A DNA stretch of 64,000 nucleotides from CAISCU01 sp943361925 (GCA_943361925.1 CALRIT020000019.1:34975-98974); one strand, 5' to 3'; positions 17,078 to 26,585 are shown, numbered from the stretch's first letter. Translations and numbers: made by a program. Notes: generated from the sequence alone by a model not told the origin.

Positions 17078-18340
17078 ATGGTAGATGTAGTATTGGGCCT
17101 TCAATGGGGAGATGAAGGAAAAGGAAAAATTGTTGATGTATTAACCCCACAATACGACGTGGTAGCACGTTTTCAGGGTGGTCCAAATGCTGGCCATTCA
17201 CTTGAATTTGGTGGGAATAAGTATGTACTAAATACAATTCCTTCAGGAATCTTTCATGAACATTGTACAAATATTATTGGTAATGGAGTTGTTATCGATC
17301 CGGTTCAACTTAAGAAAGAAATTGAAAAAGCTTCTGCTACCGGAGTTGATATTAAAAAGAACCTTTATATCAGTCAAAAAGCACATTTAATTCTTCCAAC
17401 ACATCGTTTGGTTGATGCAGCTTCAGAAGCAAAAAAAGGTGAACATAAAGTTGGTTCTACTTTAAGAGGAATCTCTCCAACTTATCAGGATAAAATTGGC
17501 AGAAGTGGTTTAAGGGTTGGTGATATTTTAACAGATGGTTTTGCAACCAAATACCGCAATGCAACAAATATTCATTGTGAATTACTGAACTCATTAAATT
17601 TTGAATACAACCTGGCTGATCATGAACCTGCTTTTTTTGAAGCAGTTGAATTCCTTAAGCAATTCAAAATCATAAACAGTGAGTATTTTGTAAACGATTT
17701 GATTAAAAGTGGTAAAAAGATTTTAGCTGAAGGCGCTCAAGGTACTTTACTTGATATTGATTTTGGTTCTTATCCTTTTGTTACTTCTTCAAATACAATT
17801 ACCGGTGGTGCTTGCAGTGGATTAGGAATTTCACCTCAACACATTCAAAAGGTTTACGGAATTTTCAAAGCATATTGCACTCGTGTTGGAAACGGACCAT
17901 TTCCAACTGAACAAGAAAATGAAACAGGTGAAATGCTTCGTAAATTAGGTCATGAATTTGGTGCAACAACAGGCAGACCCAGAAGAACCGGTTGGTTGGA
18001 TTTACCTACATTAAAATATGCAATCATGTTAAATGGTGTAACAGATTTAATTTGCACCAAAAGTGATGTTTTGAGTGGCTTTGAAGAGGTTTTGGTTTGC
18101 GATAGATACAATATTGAAGGAGCTGAAACATCTGAACTTCCTTACAGCATGCAGGATGTTAGATTAGAACCATTATACAGAAGTTTTCCGGGATGGACAG
18201 GCGATTTAAGCAAAATCAAAACATATAATGAACTACCTGAAACTTTTAGAAACTATATGGATTATGTTCAATCACAAATAGAAGTTCCCGTGAATGTAAT
18301 TTCCGTTGGTCCAGATAGAGAAGAGACCATCATTAGATAA
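17078..18340 (+). CDS. purA: Adenylosuccinate synthetase
   Basis: 420 residues, typical. It begins directly with the GTP-binding signature GLQWGDEGKGKIVD, including the catalytic Asp and the P-loop-like turn. FQGGPNAGHS, GAQGTLLDIDFG and TGRPRRTGWLD, the IMP- and aspartate-binding elements, are all present. It converts IMP, aspartate and GTP to adenylosuccinate, the first step to AMP. It is the second gene after the Fur-family regulator and is followed by a strong terminator. Confidence 0.97.
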   Translation: MVDVVLGLQWGDEGKGKIVDVLTPQYDVVARFQGGPNAGHSLEFGGNKYVLNTIPSGIFHEHCTNIIGNGVVIDPVQLKKEIEKASATGVDIKKNLYISQKAHLILPTHRLVDAASEAKKGEHKVGSTLRGISPTYQDKIGRSGLRVGDILTDGFATKYRNATNIHCELLNSLNFEYNLADHEPAFFEAVEFLKQFKIINSEYFVNDLIKSGKKILAEGAQGTLLDIDFGSYPFVTSSNTITGGACSGLGISPQHIQKVYGIFKAYCTRVGNGPFPTEQENETGEMLRKLGHEFGATTGRPRRTGWLDLPTLKYAIMLNGVTDLICTKSDVLSGFEEVLVCDRYNIEGAETSELPYSMQDVRLEPLYRSFPGWTGDLSKIKTYNELPETFRNYMDYVQSQIEVPVNVISVGPDREETIIR

Positions 18341-18354
18341 TAGAATTATATAAC

Positions 18355-18397
18355 AAAAAGAAAGCCGGTGAATCAAAGATTCACCGGCTTTCTTTTT
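18355..18397. terminator. Bidirectional terminator (purA / SIMPL gene)
   Basis: GAAAGCCGGTGAATC (18360-18374) and its perfect complement (18378-18392) flank a 3-base loop, with an A-run before and a T-run after. It serves the two convergent genes. Confidence 0.93.
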
Positions 18398-18430
18398 ATC
18401 GGTTAGCTTGGTTGAAGATTGAAAGTAATA

Positions 18431-19165
18431 TTACTTAACAATCATAAACGACATCTCAATTTCTTCTGTAAATTCAATTTCATTGATAGAGAAATTTTCT
18501 GCTCTATCTTCATTTGAATCACTCATAGCTGCGAAAGCAACTTTGCCCTCCATATGCATTGGATAGTTTGGTTGATTTGATACAATACCATACCTGATAA
18601 ATTCCATATTCCCTAATTTGTTTCCTGTTGTTTCTGCAATTAATTGTGCTTTCTGAGTTGCATCTTTAATAGCTAAAACTATCAGTTCATTTTTAGTCTT
18701 TTTCTTTAATTCATCAGAACAATCAGTCCCAAAATTAATGCTTACATTTTCACTTTTGTTTTCACTGAGTTTATTGTAAACAGAAAGTATTCGTTTCTTA
18801 TCCAGTTTAAATTCTATTCTAAAATCCTGATATGATTTGTAGCCTGTTTTTTTGCTTTTACCATCCTTGTAGTCCCACTCAGCAGAAATAGAATAATTGG
18901 TAAGTTTAATTTGCTCAGGAGTAAAACCTTCTGTTTTCAGTCTTTTCATGAGCTCATCATTCAATTTATTTAAGCGTTCATTGCACTCAGCTTCTGTTTT
19001 TGCAGTAGCACTAATCTGAATAAAAAAGATGCCTAAATCAGGAAGAATTTTAATGTTTGATTCGCCTTTTAATTGAATGTGTGGTACAAAAGAATTTTGT
19101 GCTTTGCTTTGATTTAAATTGATTACTGATACAATCAATAAAAGTAAAATTAGTTTAGTTTTCAT
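18431..19165 (-). CDS. SIMPL-domain (DUF541) secreted protein
   Basis: 244 residues with a signal peptide (MKTKLILLLLIVSVINLNQS, then KAQ). The body fits the SIMPL/DUF541 family (BP26/OMP28-like): KGESNIKILPDLGIFFIQIS at the start of the mature protein, KLNDELMKRLKTEGF, ITPEQI-like LTNYSISAEWDY, and AIKDATQKAQLIAETTG. Family members form periplasmic channel-like oligomers and several are linked to oxidative-stress protection, but their biochemical role is not settled. It lies 4 bp after pdxJ on the same strand, so it is co-transcribed, without a clear functional link to vitamin B6. Confidence 0.85.
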   Translation of the reverse strand: MKTKLILLLLIVSVINLNQSKAQNSFVPHIQLKGESNIKILPDLGIFFIQISATAKTEAECNERLNKLNDELMKRLKTEGFTPEQIKLTNYSISAEWDYKDGKSKKTGYKSYQDFRIEFKLDKKRILSVYNKLSENKSENVSINFGTDCSDELKKKTKNELIVLAIKDATQKAQLIAETTGNKLGNMEFIRYGIVSNQPNYPMHMEGKVAFAAMSDSNEDRAENFSINEIEFTEEIEMSFMIVK

Positions 19166-19169
19166 GTTA

Positions 19170-19886
19170 TTATTTTAATGCTCTTTTATACATTGAAACG
19201 GTGTTTTCAAGTCCTAAATACAATGCATCACAAACCAATGCATGGCCAATAGAAACTTCATCTAAAAACGGTATGCACTTTTTGAAATAAGCCAGATTTT
19301 CTAGGTTCAAATCATGACCAGCATTGATACCTAATCCAAGCTCTTTTGCTAAATTGGCAGCAAGCATATATGGTGCAATTGCCAACTCTTTATTTGTTTT
19401 ATAGTGATGGGCATATGATTCGGTATAAAGTTCAATTCTATGTGCACCACATTCTTTAGCTCCTTCTATCATTTTTAAATCAGGATCAACAAAAATTGAA
19501 CATCGAATACCGTGATTTGTAAATAATTCGGCCATCTCCTTCAGGAAATCTTTATTTTTTTTTGTATCCCAGCCATGATCACTCGTTAATTGGTCATTGT
19601 TATCAGGTACCAAAGTTACCTGTGCCGGTTTGTTATCTAATACAAGTTTTATGAACTTATCCTCCCTAGGGTTTCCTTCTATATTTAATTCATTATGAGT
19701 TATTTCCATTAGTTTTGGAATGTCATTATAACGAATATGTCTTTCATCAGGACGGGGATGAACAGTAATACCATCTGCCCCTGATTGTTGAATTAAAACT
19801 GCTGCTCGAATAATATCAGGATTATTTCCTCCTCTGGAGTTTCTGATAAGTGCAATTTTGTTTATGTTTACGCTTAAATTCGCCAT
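19170..19886 (-). CDS. pdxJ: Pyridoxine 5'-phosphate synthase
   Basis: 238 residues, the family length. It starts with LSVNINKIALIRNSRGGNNPD, the phosphate-binding entry of the PdxJ TIM barrel. ITVHPRPDERHIR, NIEGNP, VTLVPD and GINAGHDLN carry the known catalytic His, Glu and phosphate-binding residues. It condenses 3-amino-2-oxopropyl phosphate with deoxyxylulose 5-phosphate to make pyridoxine phosphate. pdxA, the preceding step, is at 33694. The gene is divergent from the hybrid kinase with only 9 bp between the starts, so its promoter probably overlaps that coding sequence. Confidence 0.96.
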   Translation of the reverse strand: MANLSVNINKIALIRNSRGGNNPDIIRAAVLIQQSGADGITVHPRPDERHIRYNDIPKLMEITHNELNIEGNPREDKFIKLVLDNKPAQVTLVPDNNDQLTSDHGWDTKKNKDFLKEMAELFTNHGIRCSIFVDPDLKMIEGAKECGAHRIELYTESYAHHYKTNKELAIAPYMLAANLAKELGLGINAGHDLNLENLAYFKKCIPFLDEVSIGHALVCDALYLGLENTVSMYKRALK

Positions 19887-19895
19887 TCTTTAAAA

Positions 19896-22481
19896 GTGAA
19901 AAAAGTTATAATTAATACAAAAGTACCCTTTGCAAATCAAATCTTAAGGATTTGTGCATTTTGCTGTGTTTTTGTTTTGATTTTAGTTTCCACAATAAAT
20001 GCAACAGTACTAAATTTAGATAGTTTACAACTTGCTATAAAAAACGCAGAAACTGAGGAACAGAAGCTCGATGGAATGGTTATGCTTGCTTGGCATTATG
20101 CAGCTAAGGGTTTACCAAACTCTTCTGAATTGGTTCAACAATCTTTGGAATTAGCCGAAAAACTTAACAATGAAGAACACAAGGCCAGAGCTAAGGTTGC
20201 TCATATTTTTGTTGTTTTCGAAAATCAGGATTATTACTTAACTACCAAAGAACTTGAAGAGTTAATTCCTATTCTTAAAAAATATGAAAGAGACCAAGAA
20301 TTAGCTAGATCATACATTCTTTTAGGTATTGCACAAGAACGACAGGGTAGATTTAATGAGGCCATAAAAAGCTATTTCAATGCATTATTTATTTTTGATA
20401 AACAAAACGATTTAGATGGAATAGCTGATTGCTACAACAATATTGGATTAATTTACAAAGAGCAAAAACGTTATTATCTAGCTGAAGTTTATTTTAATAA
20501 ATCATTGGATTTAGCAGCTAAGATTATTTCAACAAATGAGGATGCTAGAATTAATGCAATAAATAACTTAGCAATTCTTTTTCAGGAAACTGGTAAAGTT
20601 TCTAAAGCTTTGCCTTATTTTCTTGAGGTTTATGAGTACGATAAAAAATTGAATTCAATTGAAAATCTTGGATTATCATACAATAATTTAGGTGTAATTT
20701 ATACCTTATTAAAGGATTATAAAAAGGCATTGGATTTCTTGAGAAAGGCCGCCGAAATAAAGAAAAATAGTGAGAGTTTGGATGACTTATCAAATTCCTA
20801 CAATAACTTGGGCTTTTGTTTTTATGGAATGAAATTATATGATTCGGCAGAATTCTATTATAAAAAAGGAGAACTTTTAGCTAAAAGAGGATCTTATCTT
20901 TCCTTTTTACAAGAATCGTATATTGGTTTATCTGATGTTTATGCTGCAAAAAAAGAATTTGCAGAAGCTCTTAAATATGAAAAGTTAAACAATGCTTTAA
21001 AAGACACTCTTTATCGTGATAATGGTCCAAATAAAGTAGATAAGTTAAAAGATGATTATATCAATTTAAAGCAGGAACGAGATGAGTCGGAAGCGTTAAT
21101 TCAATCAGAAAGAGTAAGAGCTAGACGAATATTTATTTGGTTTGTACTTGCACTTTTTTCAGTACTCATGATTTTAATGTGGTTTTATGTGGTTAAAATT
21201 AAAAAGAACAATACACAATTAAATCAAAAACAAAAGAAGATTGAAATACAGAATAAAATTCTTCAGGTTAAAAATATTGAAATTCTTCAAGCAAAAGAAG
21301 CTGCTGAAGAAGCTGCAAAAGTTAAGTCTCAATTCATTTCCACTATATCACATGAGATTAGAACACCATTAAATGCTATTATTGGTGCTACCAATCTTTT
21401 AAACCAGAATTTTCCAAATCAAGACCAAATAGAAAATCTAAATATTCTAAAGATTTCTTCTGATAACTTACTTTCACTTGTAAACAATATCCTTGATTTC
21501 AGCAAAATGGAAGCTGGAAAAATGCAATTTGAGAATATTGAATTTAACCTTAAAAATATTGTTCTTGATATTCGCGATTTGTTCTCTATTAAGGCTGCTG
21601 AAAAGGGTGTAGAATTATTAGTGAATTATGATGAAAAAATTCCTGCAGTTCTAAAAGGCGACCCATTAAGAATCAACCAACTTTTGATTAACCTGGTTAG
21701 TAATGCGCTTAAGTTTACTGAAAAGGGTTATGTAAAGGTTGATTTAGGTATGCAATTAAGTACGGTTAATCATGCTTTAATTCATGTTAAAGTAAGTGAT
21801 ACTGGTATTGGCATTTCATCTCAAAAACAAACCCAGATATTTGAATCTTTTACCCAAGCTGATGGAACTATCACCAGAAAATTTGGTGGTTCCGGTTTAG
21901 GATTATCTATCTGTAAACGAATTCTGGAAAATTTAAATAGTAAACTACAATTAAGTTCAGAACCCGGAGTTGGCTCAACTTTTTATTTCTCGATTAACTT
22001 TGAAGTTAGCAGAAATGCTGCAATTGGAAAAAGTTCAAGAACTGCTTCTTTTGAAAATTCGATTAAAGGAAAACGTATTCTGATTGCAGAAGACAATATG
22101 ATGAATATTCTTGTTATTCGTCAGTTTTTACACAAATGGGGTGTGGTAACCGATGTGGTAATGAATGGCAAAGAGGCTTATGCAAAAGTAAGTGCAGAGA
22201 CCTTTGATGCGGTTTTAATGGATATTCACATGCCTGAAATGGATGGAATTGAGGCAACAAGATTAATTCGTAAACTTTCAGATGAAAGAAAACGACGAAT
22301 TCCAATTATTGCCATTACGGCCGAAAATGAAATGCAATTCCGCCAAAAAGTGTATGAGGTTGGTATGAATGATTATATTTTCAAACCATTTAATCCGGAT
22401 GATTTAAGAGAACGACTGGGTTATGTTTTATACAATAACCATTTATTTGTTAGTTCAGAGCAGGAAAAACCTTTTGAATAA
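19896..22481 (+). CDS. TPR-containing hybrid histidine kinase / response regulator
   Basis: 861 residues. Start is a GTG; no alternative ATG precedes the hydrophobic N-terminal segment (about 15-36). Periplasmic TPR repeats (about 60-370, for example YNNLGVIYTLLKDYKKALDF) are followed by a membrane segment (about 412-433), a coiled coil, HisKA with the phospho-acceptor His486 in ISHEIRTPLNA, HATPase_c with the N, G1 and G2 boxes (DTGIGI, GSGLGLSI), and a C-terminal receiver with Asp776 (LMDIHMPEMDG) and the conserved Lys in IFKPF. It has no output domain, so phosphate probably passes to an unlinked partner. Ligand unknown. It is divergent from pdxJ. Confidence 0.9.
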   Translation: MKKVIINTKVPFANQILRICAFCCVFVLILVSTINATVLNLDSLQLAIKNAETEEQKLDGMVMLAWHYAAKGLPNSSELVQQSLELAEKLNNEEHKARAKVAHIFVVFENQDYYLTTKELEELIPILKKYERDQELARSYILLGIAQERQGRFNEAIKSYFNALFIFDKQNDLDGIADCYNNIGLIYKEQKRYYLAEVYFNKSLDLAAKIISTNEDARINAINNLAILFQETGKVSKALPYFLEVYEYDKKLNSIENLGLSYNNLGVIYTLLKDYKKALDFLRKAAEIKKNSESLDDLSNSYNNLGFCFYGMKLYDSAEFYYKKGELLAKRGSYLSFLQESYIGLSDVYAAKKEFAEALKYEKLNNALKDTLYRDNGPNKVDKLKDDYINLKQERDESEALIQSERVRARRIFIWFVLALFSVLMILMWFYVVKIKKNNTQLNQKQKKIEIQNKILQVKNIEILQAKEAAEEAAKVKSQFISTISHEIRTPLNAIIGATNLLNQNFPNQDQIENLNILKISSDNLLSLVNNILDFSKMEAGKMQFENIEFNLKNIVLDIRDLFSIKAAEKGVELLVNYDEKIPAVLKGDPLRINQLLINLVSNALKFTEKGYVKVDLGMQLSTVNHALIHVKVSDTGIGISSQKQTQIFESFTQADGTITRKFGGSGLGLSICKRILENLNSKLQLSSEPGVGSTFYFSINFEVSRNAAIGKSSRTASFENSIKGKRILIAEDNMMNILVIRQFLHKWGVVTDVVMNGKEAYAKVSAETFDAVLMDIHMPEMDGIEATRLIRKLSDERKRRIPIIAITAENEMQFRQKVYEVGMNDYIFKPFNPDDLRERLGYVLYNNHLFVSSEQEKPFE
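19918..19925 (-). promoter_or_regulatory. Putative -7 box for pdxJ inside the kinase 5' coding region
   Basis: The minus strand reads TACTTTTG, an exact TAnnTTTG match, 32 bp before the pdxJ ATG. It lies within codons 8-10 of the hybrid kinase gene if the GTG start is right. No -33 TTTG at standard spacing. Confidence 0.35.
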
Positions 22482-22496
22482 TGACTTTTAAAAAAC

Positions 22497-22533
22497 AAAA
22501 AAGGGAATTGATTTGAGTTCAATTCCCTTTTTT
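22497..22533. terminator. Bidirectional terminator (hybrid kinase / lipoprotein gene)
   Basis: GGGAATTGA (22503-22511) pairs with TCAATTCCC (22519-22527), with six A before and six T after. Confidence 0.9.
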
Positions 22534-22560
22534 GTTTTTATTGATTTTTTATTGTCAGAA

Positions 22561-23190
22561 TTATTCAACCAAATAGAACCATTCAGCATCGTTTGGTGAG
22601 ATAAATGCAATCAACTTACCATTGGTATCAAATACATTTTTTTCTTCCTTTTTTAACTCCTCAGATGAATAAGTAATCACTTGTGGATATTGTTTATAAG
22701 GAGTTTTAAAATCAGATTCAAGCACAAAAAATTTAGTATCAATACCTGCCGTTTTGTTTTCACTTAAATTGTCAGTAAAATAAATTCTTGAGTGGTTTCC
22801 AAAAGCTGAAAATGAAAAGAACTCTTTTTCCTGAGCATATTGACGTTTTGTAAGTGAAGCAAAAAATATCCTTTCATAAACACCAAAAACATTAGAACTA
22901 TCAATTACTTTTCCTGCCATTGATACTGTTGGTTCACATTCTTGATCATTTTTCATGAATGTGCATTTTGTTTCATATGTGAAACCATTACTTCCAATTT
23001 TATTGTTCATTTGAACATATACCTTTTTGCCGGATTCTGATTGATAAACCAAAGTTTGACCAGCTACATAAGGTAAGCTACTTTTTATAACATCATCACC
23101 AGGACTGCAATAAAGTGTTCTTTTCTCGCAACATGATGAGAAAATTAATGAACTTGCTATACCCAAACCCAGAAAGATTGATTTTTTCAT
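22561..23190 (-). CDS. Lipoprotein of unknown function
   Basis: 209 residues with a lipoprotein signal (MKKSIFLGLGIASSLIFSS, then CC). The mature part contains CEKRTLYC and looks beta-rich, with YVAGQTLVYQSESGKKVYVQ near residue 45. I do not recognise a family; similar short lipoproteins are common in Bacteroidota. It stands between two terminators, downstream of ahcY, so it should have its own promoter. Function unknown. Confidence 0.6.
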   Translation of the reverse strand: MKKSIFLGLGIASSLIFSSCCEKRTLYCSPGDDVIKSSLPYVAGQTLVYQSESGKKVYVQMNNKIGSNGFTYETKCTFMKNDQECEPTVSMAGKVIDSSNVFGVYERIFFASLTKRQYAQEKEFFSFSAFGNHSRIYFTDNLSENKTAGIDTKFFVLESDFKTPYKQYPQVITYSSEELKKEEKNVFDTNGKLIAFISPNDAEWFYLVE

Positions 23191-23204
23191 TGTATAAAAA
23201 TAGA

Positions 23205-23234
23205 AAAGCCGGTTCGTAAAAACAAACCGGCTTT
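23205..23234. terminator. Intrinsic terminator of ahcY
   Basis: AAAGCCGGTT (23205-23214) pairs with AACCGGCTTT (23225-23234). On the minus strand it follows the ahcY stop and runs into T-rich sequence. Confidence 0.8.
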
Positions 23235-23258
23235 AAATTATTAGGAAATCGTCAAGTA

Positions 23259-24572
23259 CTAGTAACGGTACATATCAGATTTGAAAGGACCTTGAGCTTT
23301 AACTCCGATATAATCAGCTTGCTCAGTATCCAAAATAGTCAATTTTGCACCAATATGATCTAAATGTAAAGCAGCTACTTTTTCATCTAAATGTTTAGGC
23401 AATACATATACTTTATTTTCATAAGCAGATGTATTTGTCCATAATTCAATTTGAGCTAAAGTTTGGTTTGAAAATGAATTACTCATTACAAAACTTGGGT
23501 GACCCATAGCACAACCTAAGTTAACTAAGCGACCTTCAGCTAAAATAATGATTTCGTTTCCATCAACATTGTAAACATCAACTTGAGGCTTAACTGTAAA
23601 CTTAGTTGAACCGTAGTTATTGTTCATCCAAGCCATATCAATTTCATTATCAAAGTGACCAATATTACAAACGATAGATTTATCGCGCATAGCTTTGAAA
23701 TGACGGTCAGTGATAATTTTCACATTACCTGTTGCTGTTACAAAAATGTTAGCTCTAGAACAAGCATCTTCCATTGTAACTACTTCAAAACCATCCATAG
23801 CAGCTTGTAAAGCACAAATAGGATCGATTTCAGTAACCAATACACGTGCACCTGCACCACGTAATGATTCTGCAGAACCTTTACCCACATCACCGTAACC
23901 AGCAACAACAGCAACTTTACCTGCCATCATAATATCTGTAGCACGACGAATTGCATCAACCAAAGATTCTTTACATCCGTATTTGTTATCGAATTTAGAT
24001 TTAGTAACTGAATCATTTACATTGATAGCAGGAAGAGGTAAAGTACCTTTTTTCATGCGCTCGTATAAACGGTGAACACCAGTAGTAGTTTCTTCTGATA
24101 ATCCTTTGATTCCTGCAACTAATTCAGGGTAACGATCTAAAACCATGTTGGTTAAATCACCACCATCATCTAAAATCATATTTAAAGGTTGGCCACCTTC
24201 AAATGCAAATAAAGTTTGTTCGATACACCAATCAAATTCTTCTTCATTCTGACCTTTCCAAGCATAAACTGGGATACCTGCAGCAGCTATTGCAGCAGCA
24301 GCATGGTCTTGGGTAGAAAAAATATTACATGAACTCCAGGTTACTTCAGCACCTAAATGTTTTAATGTTTCAATTAAAACACCTGTCTGAATTGTCATGT
24401 GAAGACAACCTGCAATACGAGCACCTTTAAGCGGTTGAGTAGGTCCGTATTCTTTACGAATAGCCATTAAACCCGGCATTTCTGCTTCTGCTAAACGAAG
24501 TTCTTTACGACCCCATTCCGATAGTGTAATGTCCTTTACTTTGTAAGGCAGTTGTGTTTTTGCTTCTGACAT
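23259..24572 (-). CDS. ahcY: Adenosylhomocysteinase (S-adenosylhomocysteine hydrolase)
   Basis: 437 residues from the ATG at 24572. The longer frame starts at 24596 inside a -7 box, so it is rejected. The NAD-binding motif GYGDVGKGSAESLRG, the substrate region NDSVTKSKFDN and the CNIGHFDNEI segment are intact, and the C-terminus ends KSDMYRY as in the family. It splits S-adenosylhomocysteine into homocysteine and adenosine, relieving inhibition of methyltransferases. It appears monocistronic with its own promoter and terminator. Confidence 0.97.
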   Translation of the reverse strand: MSEAKTQLPYKVKDITLSEWGRKELRLAEAEMPGLMAIRKEYGPTQPLKGARIAGCLHMTIQTGVLIETLKHLGAEVTWSSCNIFSTQDHAAAAIAAAGIPVYAWKGQNEEEFDWCIEQTLFAFEGGQPLNMILDDGGDLTNMVLDRYPELVAGIKGLSEETTTGVHRLYERMKKGTLPLPAINVNDSVTKSKFDNKYGCKESLVDAIRRATDIMMAGKVAVVAGYGDVGKGSAESLRGAGARVLVTEIDPICALQAAMDGFEVVTMEDACSRANIFVTATGNVKIITDRHFKAMRDKSIVCNIGHFDNEIDMAWMNNNYGSTKFTVKPQVDVYNVDGNEIIILAEGRLVNLGCAMGHPSFVMSNSFSNQTLAQIELWTNTSAYENKVYVLPKHLDEKVAALHLDHIGAKLTILDTEQADYIGVKAQGPFKSDMYRY

Positions 24573-24593
24573 GTTTATTTTATTAAATTGCCA

Positions 24594-24601
24594 CAAAATT
24601 A
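24594..24601 (-). promoter_or_regulatory. Putative -7 box for ahcY
   Basis: The minus strand reads TAATTTTG, an exact TAnnTTTG match. The implied leader is about 17 bases to the ATG at 24572. Confidence 0.45.
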
Positions 24602-24765
24602 TGTGTATTCAACTGATTATAAAAATAAACTTAAGTATTTTTAAAATCAGATTGTAAAATTTTAATGCTGACAATGTTTCAGGCAATATTTTTTGGCCTG
24701 ATGCTTGAAGAGTTCATCTAGTTTTTCATTCTTTGTACTCACTTTTTAAAACAATACTTTCAATT

Positions 24766-25185
24766 ATGGCATATCCTGAGATGTTAGTTACTCCAATGAA
24801 ACAACAATTAGAAAATGTTGGTTTCAAATCCTTATTAAACGCTTCTGATGTAGAAGCAGCTTTAAGCAAAAAAGCCGGTACTCAATTATTGGTTTTTAAT
24901 TCAGTTTGTGGCTGTGCTGCCGGTACTTGTCGTCCTGGTGTGATAGATGCAGTTGGTAAATCAGATAAAAAACCTACAGAATTATTAACTGTATTTGCTG
25001 GTCAGGAAGTTGATGCTGTTGCAAAAGCACGTGAATTTACACTTCCTTATCCGCCTTCTTCACCTTCAATTGCTTTATTTAAAGATGGTGAATTGGTTCA
25101 TTTTGTTGAAAGACATATGATTGAAGGCCGCAGTGCTCAAATGATTTCAGATCATTTACAAGCTGCCTTTAGCGAATATTGCTAA
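24766..25185 (+). CDS. BrxA/BrxB-family bacilliredoxin
   Basis: 139 residues from the ATG at 24766 (MAYPEMLVTPMKQQL, a typical family start); an upstream TTG would add 11 residues. The diagnostic motif CGCAAGTCRPG (about residues 49-59) contains the CxC redox site of the YphP/YqiW family, in a thioredoxin-like fold. These proteins remove bacillithiol from oxidised protein thiols, which implies that this organism makes bacillithiol. The biosynthetic genes bshA, bshB and bshC are not in the window. It is transcribed alone and followed by a strong terminator shared with the convergent cytochrome/monooxygenase gene. Confidence 0.9.
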   Translation: MAYPEMLVTPMKQQLENVGFKSLLNASDVEAALSKKAGTQLLVFNSVCGCAAGTCRPGVIDAVGKSDKKPTELLTVFAGQEVDAVAKAREFTLPYPPSSPSIALFKDGELVHFVERHMIEGRSAQMISDHLQAAFSEYC

Positions 25186-25209
25186 TTAAAAATTTTTCTA
25201 ATTAAAATT

Positions 25210-25243
25210 AAAAAGCTGCAAACTCAACTGCAGCTTTTTTTTT
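25210..25243. terminator. Bidirectional terminator after the bacilliredoxin gene
   Basis: AAAAGCTGCA (25211-25220) pairs with TGCAGCTTTT (25229-25238), followed by more T. It overlaps the end of the convergent gene by two bases. Confidence 0.88.
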
Positions 25244-26585
25244 ACTCTAAACTCTTTTCTTCATCTCCTTTTTGATAGGGAACATATGTCAATATCAGCT
25301 GAAACATTTCATCAGTAGTTTTCATACTTCCATTTTTTTCTGATATTTCTCTTGGTGGATCAAATGGATTATTTGGGTTTTCTGATGTATTGTCATATTC
25401 ACCAACTACATAAATCACACTTCCCCTCGGAACAAACAGCATTTTTTTAGGTTGATAAAAATACTGCCACCTAAAATCCCAATTGTTAATCCTGATTAAT
25501 CTTATTGTATCTCCACTTGGTTTGATTGCATAAGCTAGAAACTTCTTACCTATTAAATGCATATGAGGAACAATGCTTAACAAGGATATATCTTGAGGTA
25601 CCGTAAACTGAATATGAAAGGTTTTCTTTTGATTAGCCGGTATTATTAATTCTGGTACTACAGGACTTAATCCTAAAGTTCCAATTTGAAATTCTGAAAC
25701 GGGTCTTTCGGCAGGACCTTTTCCAAAATAAATTTTAAAGTAAGATGAGTCTAATTCTACTTTGGCTGATGGTCCAAAGTGAATATCGTTTAAATACAAA
25801 GCTGATTTTTTCTTAATTCTAAATCCACCTATTCCATGTGGGTAAAAACTAAATTGTGAACCGGGTAAATAATTACTTACAGAAGGAGTCATTTCCGGAT
25901 AACTGCCATCATCGTTTAATAAATCTAAGTCTTTATGAATCCTTACACTTTCACTTTGATCTTGATTAATCCAATAAGGGCCATTGTGTAAGTTCGACTT
26001 TTTTCCATCTTCATAATTTATCAAATGAGCATTCATATGATGAACCAGTTTCTTTTTATGAGGCACAAATTCAACTGCTCTTATAAAAGTATCATAAGGT
26101 AATTCAATAGGGAATTTTACTACATAAAACCTATCAGAATTATCTCCAGGAATTAAGAATGGTTTTGGTAGATAAACAGTCATTCCTGCTTTACCTAAAT
26201 CTACTTTGTTTTCGGGTTTTTTATAAGCTTCAAGGTTTGCTGTATCTCCAGGAATAGCGCCTTGCTCCACCCATTTTTTTATTAGTTTAATTTCTTCATT
26301 ACTCAAAACCGTTTCGCCTGCAAAATGAGTATACTCTGGGTCTGCTGGCCATGGTGGCATTATTTTGTTTTCAGTTACATAAGCGATTAGTTTTCCTTTG
26401 CTTGCAACATCTTCATAATTTACCAGATTAAATGGGCCGGCTCCTCCATCAACATGACATTTACTACAATTTTTTCTAATAATTGGAGCGATGTCTGTTG
26501 CAAAATCAGGATTTTCTTTTGTGCTTTCTGAACAAGAAATTAAACTTGTGAAAACTATATAAATCAGTATTATTCTATAAAACAT
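25242..26585 (-). CDS. Lipoprotein with c-type heme domain fused to a copper type II monooxygenase-like domain
   Basis: 447 residues. A lipoprotein signal (SLISC, Cys18) is followed by a cytochrome-c-like module with heme motif CSKCH (Cys40, Cys43, His44) and possible distal Met76 (IMPPW). The rest resembles copper type II ascorbate-dependent monooxygenases (the PHM/DBH fold). A full ligand set can be traced: HH at 182-183, His250 (FYPHG), HxH at 341-343 (VPHMHLIG) and Met427 (TDEMF). It probably acts at the outer face of a membrane, with electrons delivered through the heme; the substrate is unknown. It overlaps the upstream redoxin gene by 16 bp. Confidence 0.75.
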   Translation of the reverse strand: MFYRIILIYIVFTSLISCSESTKENPDFATDIAPIIRKNCSKCHVDGGAGPFNLVNYEDVASKGKLIAYVTENKIMPPWPADPEYTHFAGETVLSNEEIKLIKKWVEQGAIPGDTANLEAYKKPENKVDLGKAGMTVYLPKPFLIPGDNSDRFYVVKFPIELPYDTFIRAVEFVPHKKKLVHHMNAHLINYEDGKKSNLHNGPYWINQDQSESVRIHKDLDLLNDDGSYPEMTPSVSNYLPGSQFSFYPHGIGGFRIKKKSALYLNDIHFGPSAKVELDSSYFKIYFGKGPAERPVSEFQIGTLGLSPVVPELIIPANQKKTFHIQFTVPQDISLLSIVPHMHLIGKKFLAYAIKPSGDTIRLIRINNWDFRWQYFYQPKKMLFVPRGSVIYVVGEYDNTSENPNNPFDPPREISEKNGSMKTTDEMFQLILTYVPYQKGDEEKSLE

